From Allobosea sp. BH3 (lineage in GTDB: Bacteria; Pseudomonadota; Alphaproteobacteria; Rhizobiales; Beijerinckiaceae): 64,000 bases of DNA. Below, in pieces: positions 63,628 through 64,000 of this stretch. Position numbers and translations under genes: made by a program. How positions within the stretch are numbered: the first letter of the stretch is position 1; each line of letters begins with the position of its first letter. The DNA lies in the NCBI RefSeq assembly GCF_025499465.1, contig NZ_JAIMCA010000002.1, forward strand, positions 742,978 to 806,977. The letters run 5' to 3'. The notes under the pieces are model-generated. The model was not told the DNA's origin, searched no databases, and saw only the letters and a list, made by a program, of their open reading frames with translations.

Positions 63628-64000
63628 CCTGCCCGTCCCCTGCCAAGCCCTTTGCCGAGGCGCGCGAAGCGCCCCGCCACCGTCTTCATCGCGCCGTGGA
63701 TCAGCTCGCGTCCACCGAGCACGAAGAGCACCAGGAACAGCCCGATCCAGAACATCCAGTATTGCGGAGTGAAGGTCGCGATCACGTCCTGCAGCAGCTT
63801 GAAAGCAACCGCGCCGATGAGCCCGCCATAGAGATAGCCGGCGCCGCCGATGATGAGCACGAGCATCAGATCGGCGGAGCGGTGAAAGTCGAGCACGTCG
63901 AGCGAGACGAACTGCGTGGTCTGCGCCAGCAGCGCGCCGCCCGCCCCGGCATAGGCCGCAGCCAGGGCATAGACTGCCGCGAGGCGCTTCCCGTTCGGTA
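63624..64000 (-). CDS. Liv-type ABC transporter permease (LivM-like), partial
   Basis: The frame continues from the right edge and shows the C-terminal LivM part: YAAAGAGGALLAQTTQFVSLD-like stretch, IIGGAGYLYGGLIGAVAF, and a last membrane helix ending in a basic tail (RFARLGKGLGRGRAG). The N-terminal half, LivH and the binding protein are expected beyond the window. It shares an ATGA overlap with the LivG-like gene. Confidence 0.9.
   Translation of the reverse strand, partial: PNGKRLAAVYALAAAYAGAGGALLAQTTQFVSLDVLDFHRSADLMLVLIIGGAGYLYGGLIGAVAFKLLQDVIATFTPQYWMFWIGLFLVLFVLGGRELIHGAMKTVAGRFARLGKGLGRGRAG

Overview
The window is about 64 kb of GC-rich, densely coded chromosome-like DNA. The gene repertoire (globin-coupled MCP, four ABC importers, bacterial-type LeuCD, IclR/GntR/TetR-controlled acyl-CoA catabolism), the many GTG/TTG starts, the ATGA/GTGA overlaps and a rhizobial-style intergenic palindrome all suggest an alphaproteobacterium of the Hyphomicrobiales (Bosea/Bradyrhizobium/Methylobacterium-like). 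This is inference from style and family content; no rRNA or marker gene is present. I saw no tRNA, rRNA, CRISPR, transposase, integrase or phage gene.

Left part (1-14.9 kb, mixed housekeeping/accessory): the end of an RbbA-like ABC protein and a frameshifted partner permease (1-1906); a soluble globin-coupled chemoreceptor with a clear terminator; a cytoplasmic BisC-type molybdoenzyme; an unrecognised Ser/Pro-rich protein; an SGNH hydrolase pair; an OmpR/EnvZ-type two-component system; an AraC-GyrI regulator; an outer-membrane-barrel-like protein; a periplasmic serine beta-lactamase-fold hydrolase; and a small secreted protein.

Catabolic island A (14.9-30.7 kb): a leuCD-like dehydratase is divergent from a GntR/UTRA regulator across a palindromic operator. 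The regulator is followed by a complete branched-chain-type (Liv) ABC importer, an MmgE/PrpD protein, an isocitrate-lyase/PEP-mutase-family C-C lyase, ATP-dependent hydantoinase/oxoprolinase subunits HyuB and HyuA, an isochorismatase-fold protein that lacks the usual catalytic Cys, and a fumarate-reductase-like flavoprotein. Overlapping stops and starts imply one transcript. The set looks like a complete import-to-central-metabolism route for a cyclic amide/imide or substituted dicarboxylate, and I do not recognise it as a described pathway.

Catabolic island B (31.3-43.8 kb): an MBL-fold hydrolase, then a beta-oxidation operon bracketed by two IclR regulators. It holds two acyl-CoA dehydrogenases, an MDR oxidoreductase, a hotdog thioesterase, two SDRs, an aminoglycoside-phosphotransferase-like kinase, a bifunctional FadB/J-type protein and a thiolase. 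The kinase plus the unusual dehydrogenase resemble the two halves of ACAD10/11 and the LvaA/LvaC pair of levulinate catabolism, pointing to 4-hydroxyacyl-CoA substrates.

Catabolic islands C-E (44-64 kb): (C) a dipeptide/nickel-type ABC importer operon begins with an amidohydrolase-fold protein that has lost all its metal ligands and is followed by an NDP-forming acyl-CoA synthetase. (D) A TetR-controlled spermidine/putrescine-type ABC importer is followed by a CaiC-like acyl-CoA ligase and an enoyl-CoA hydratase-family protein. (E) On the minus strand, a second Liv-type ABC system (cut by the window edge) is coupled to a MetE-core methyltransferase homologue and a two-domain extradiol (VOC) dioxygenase.
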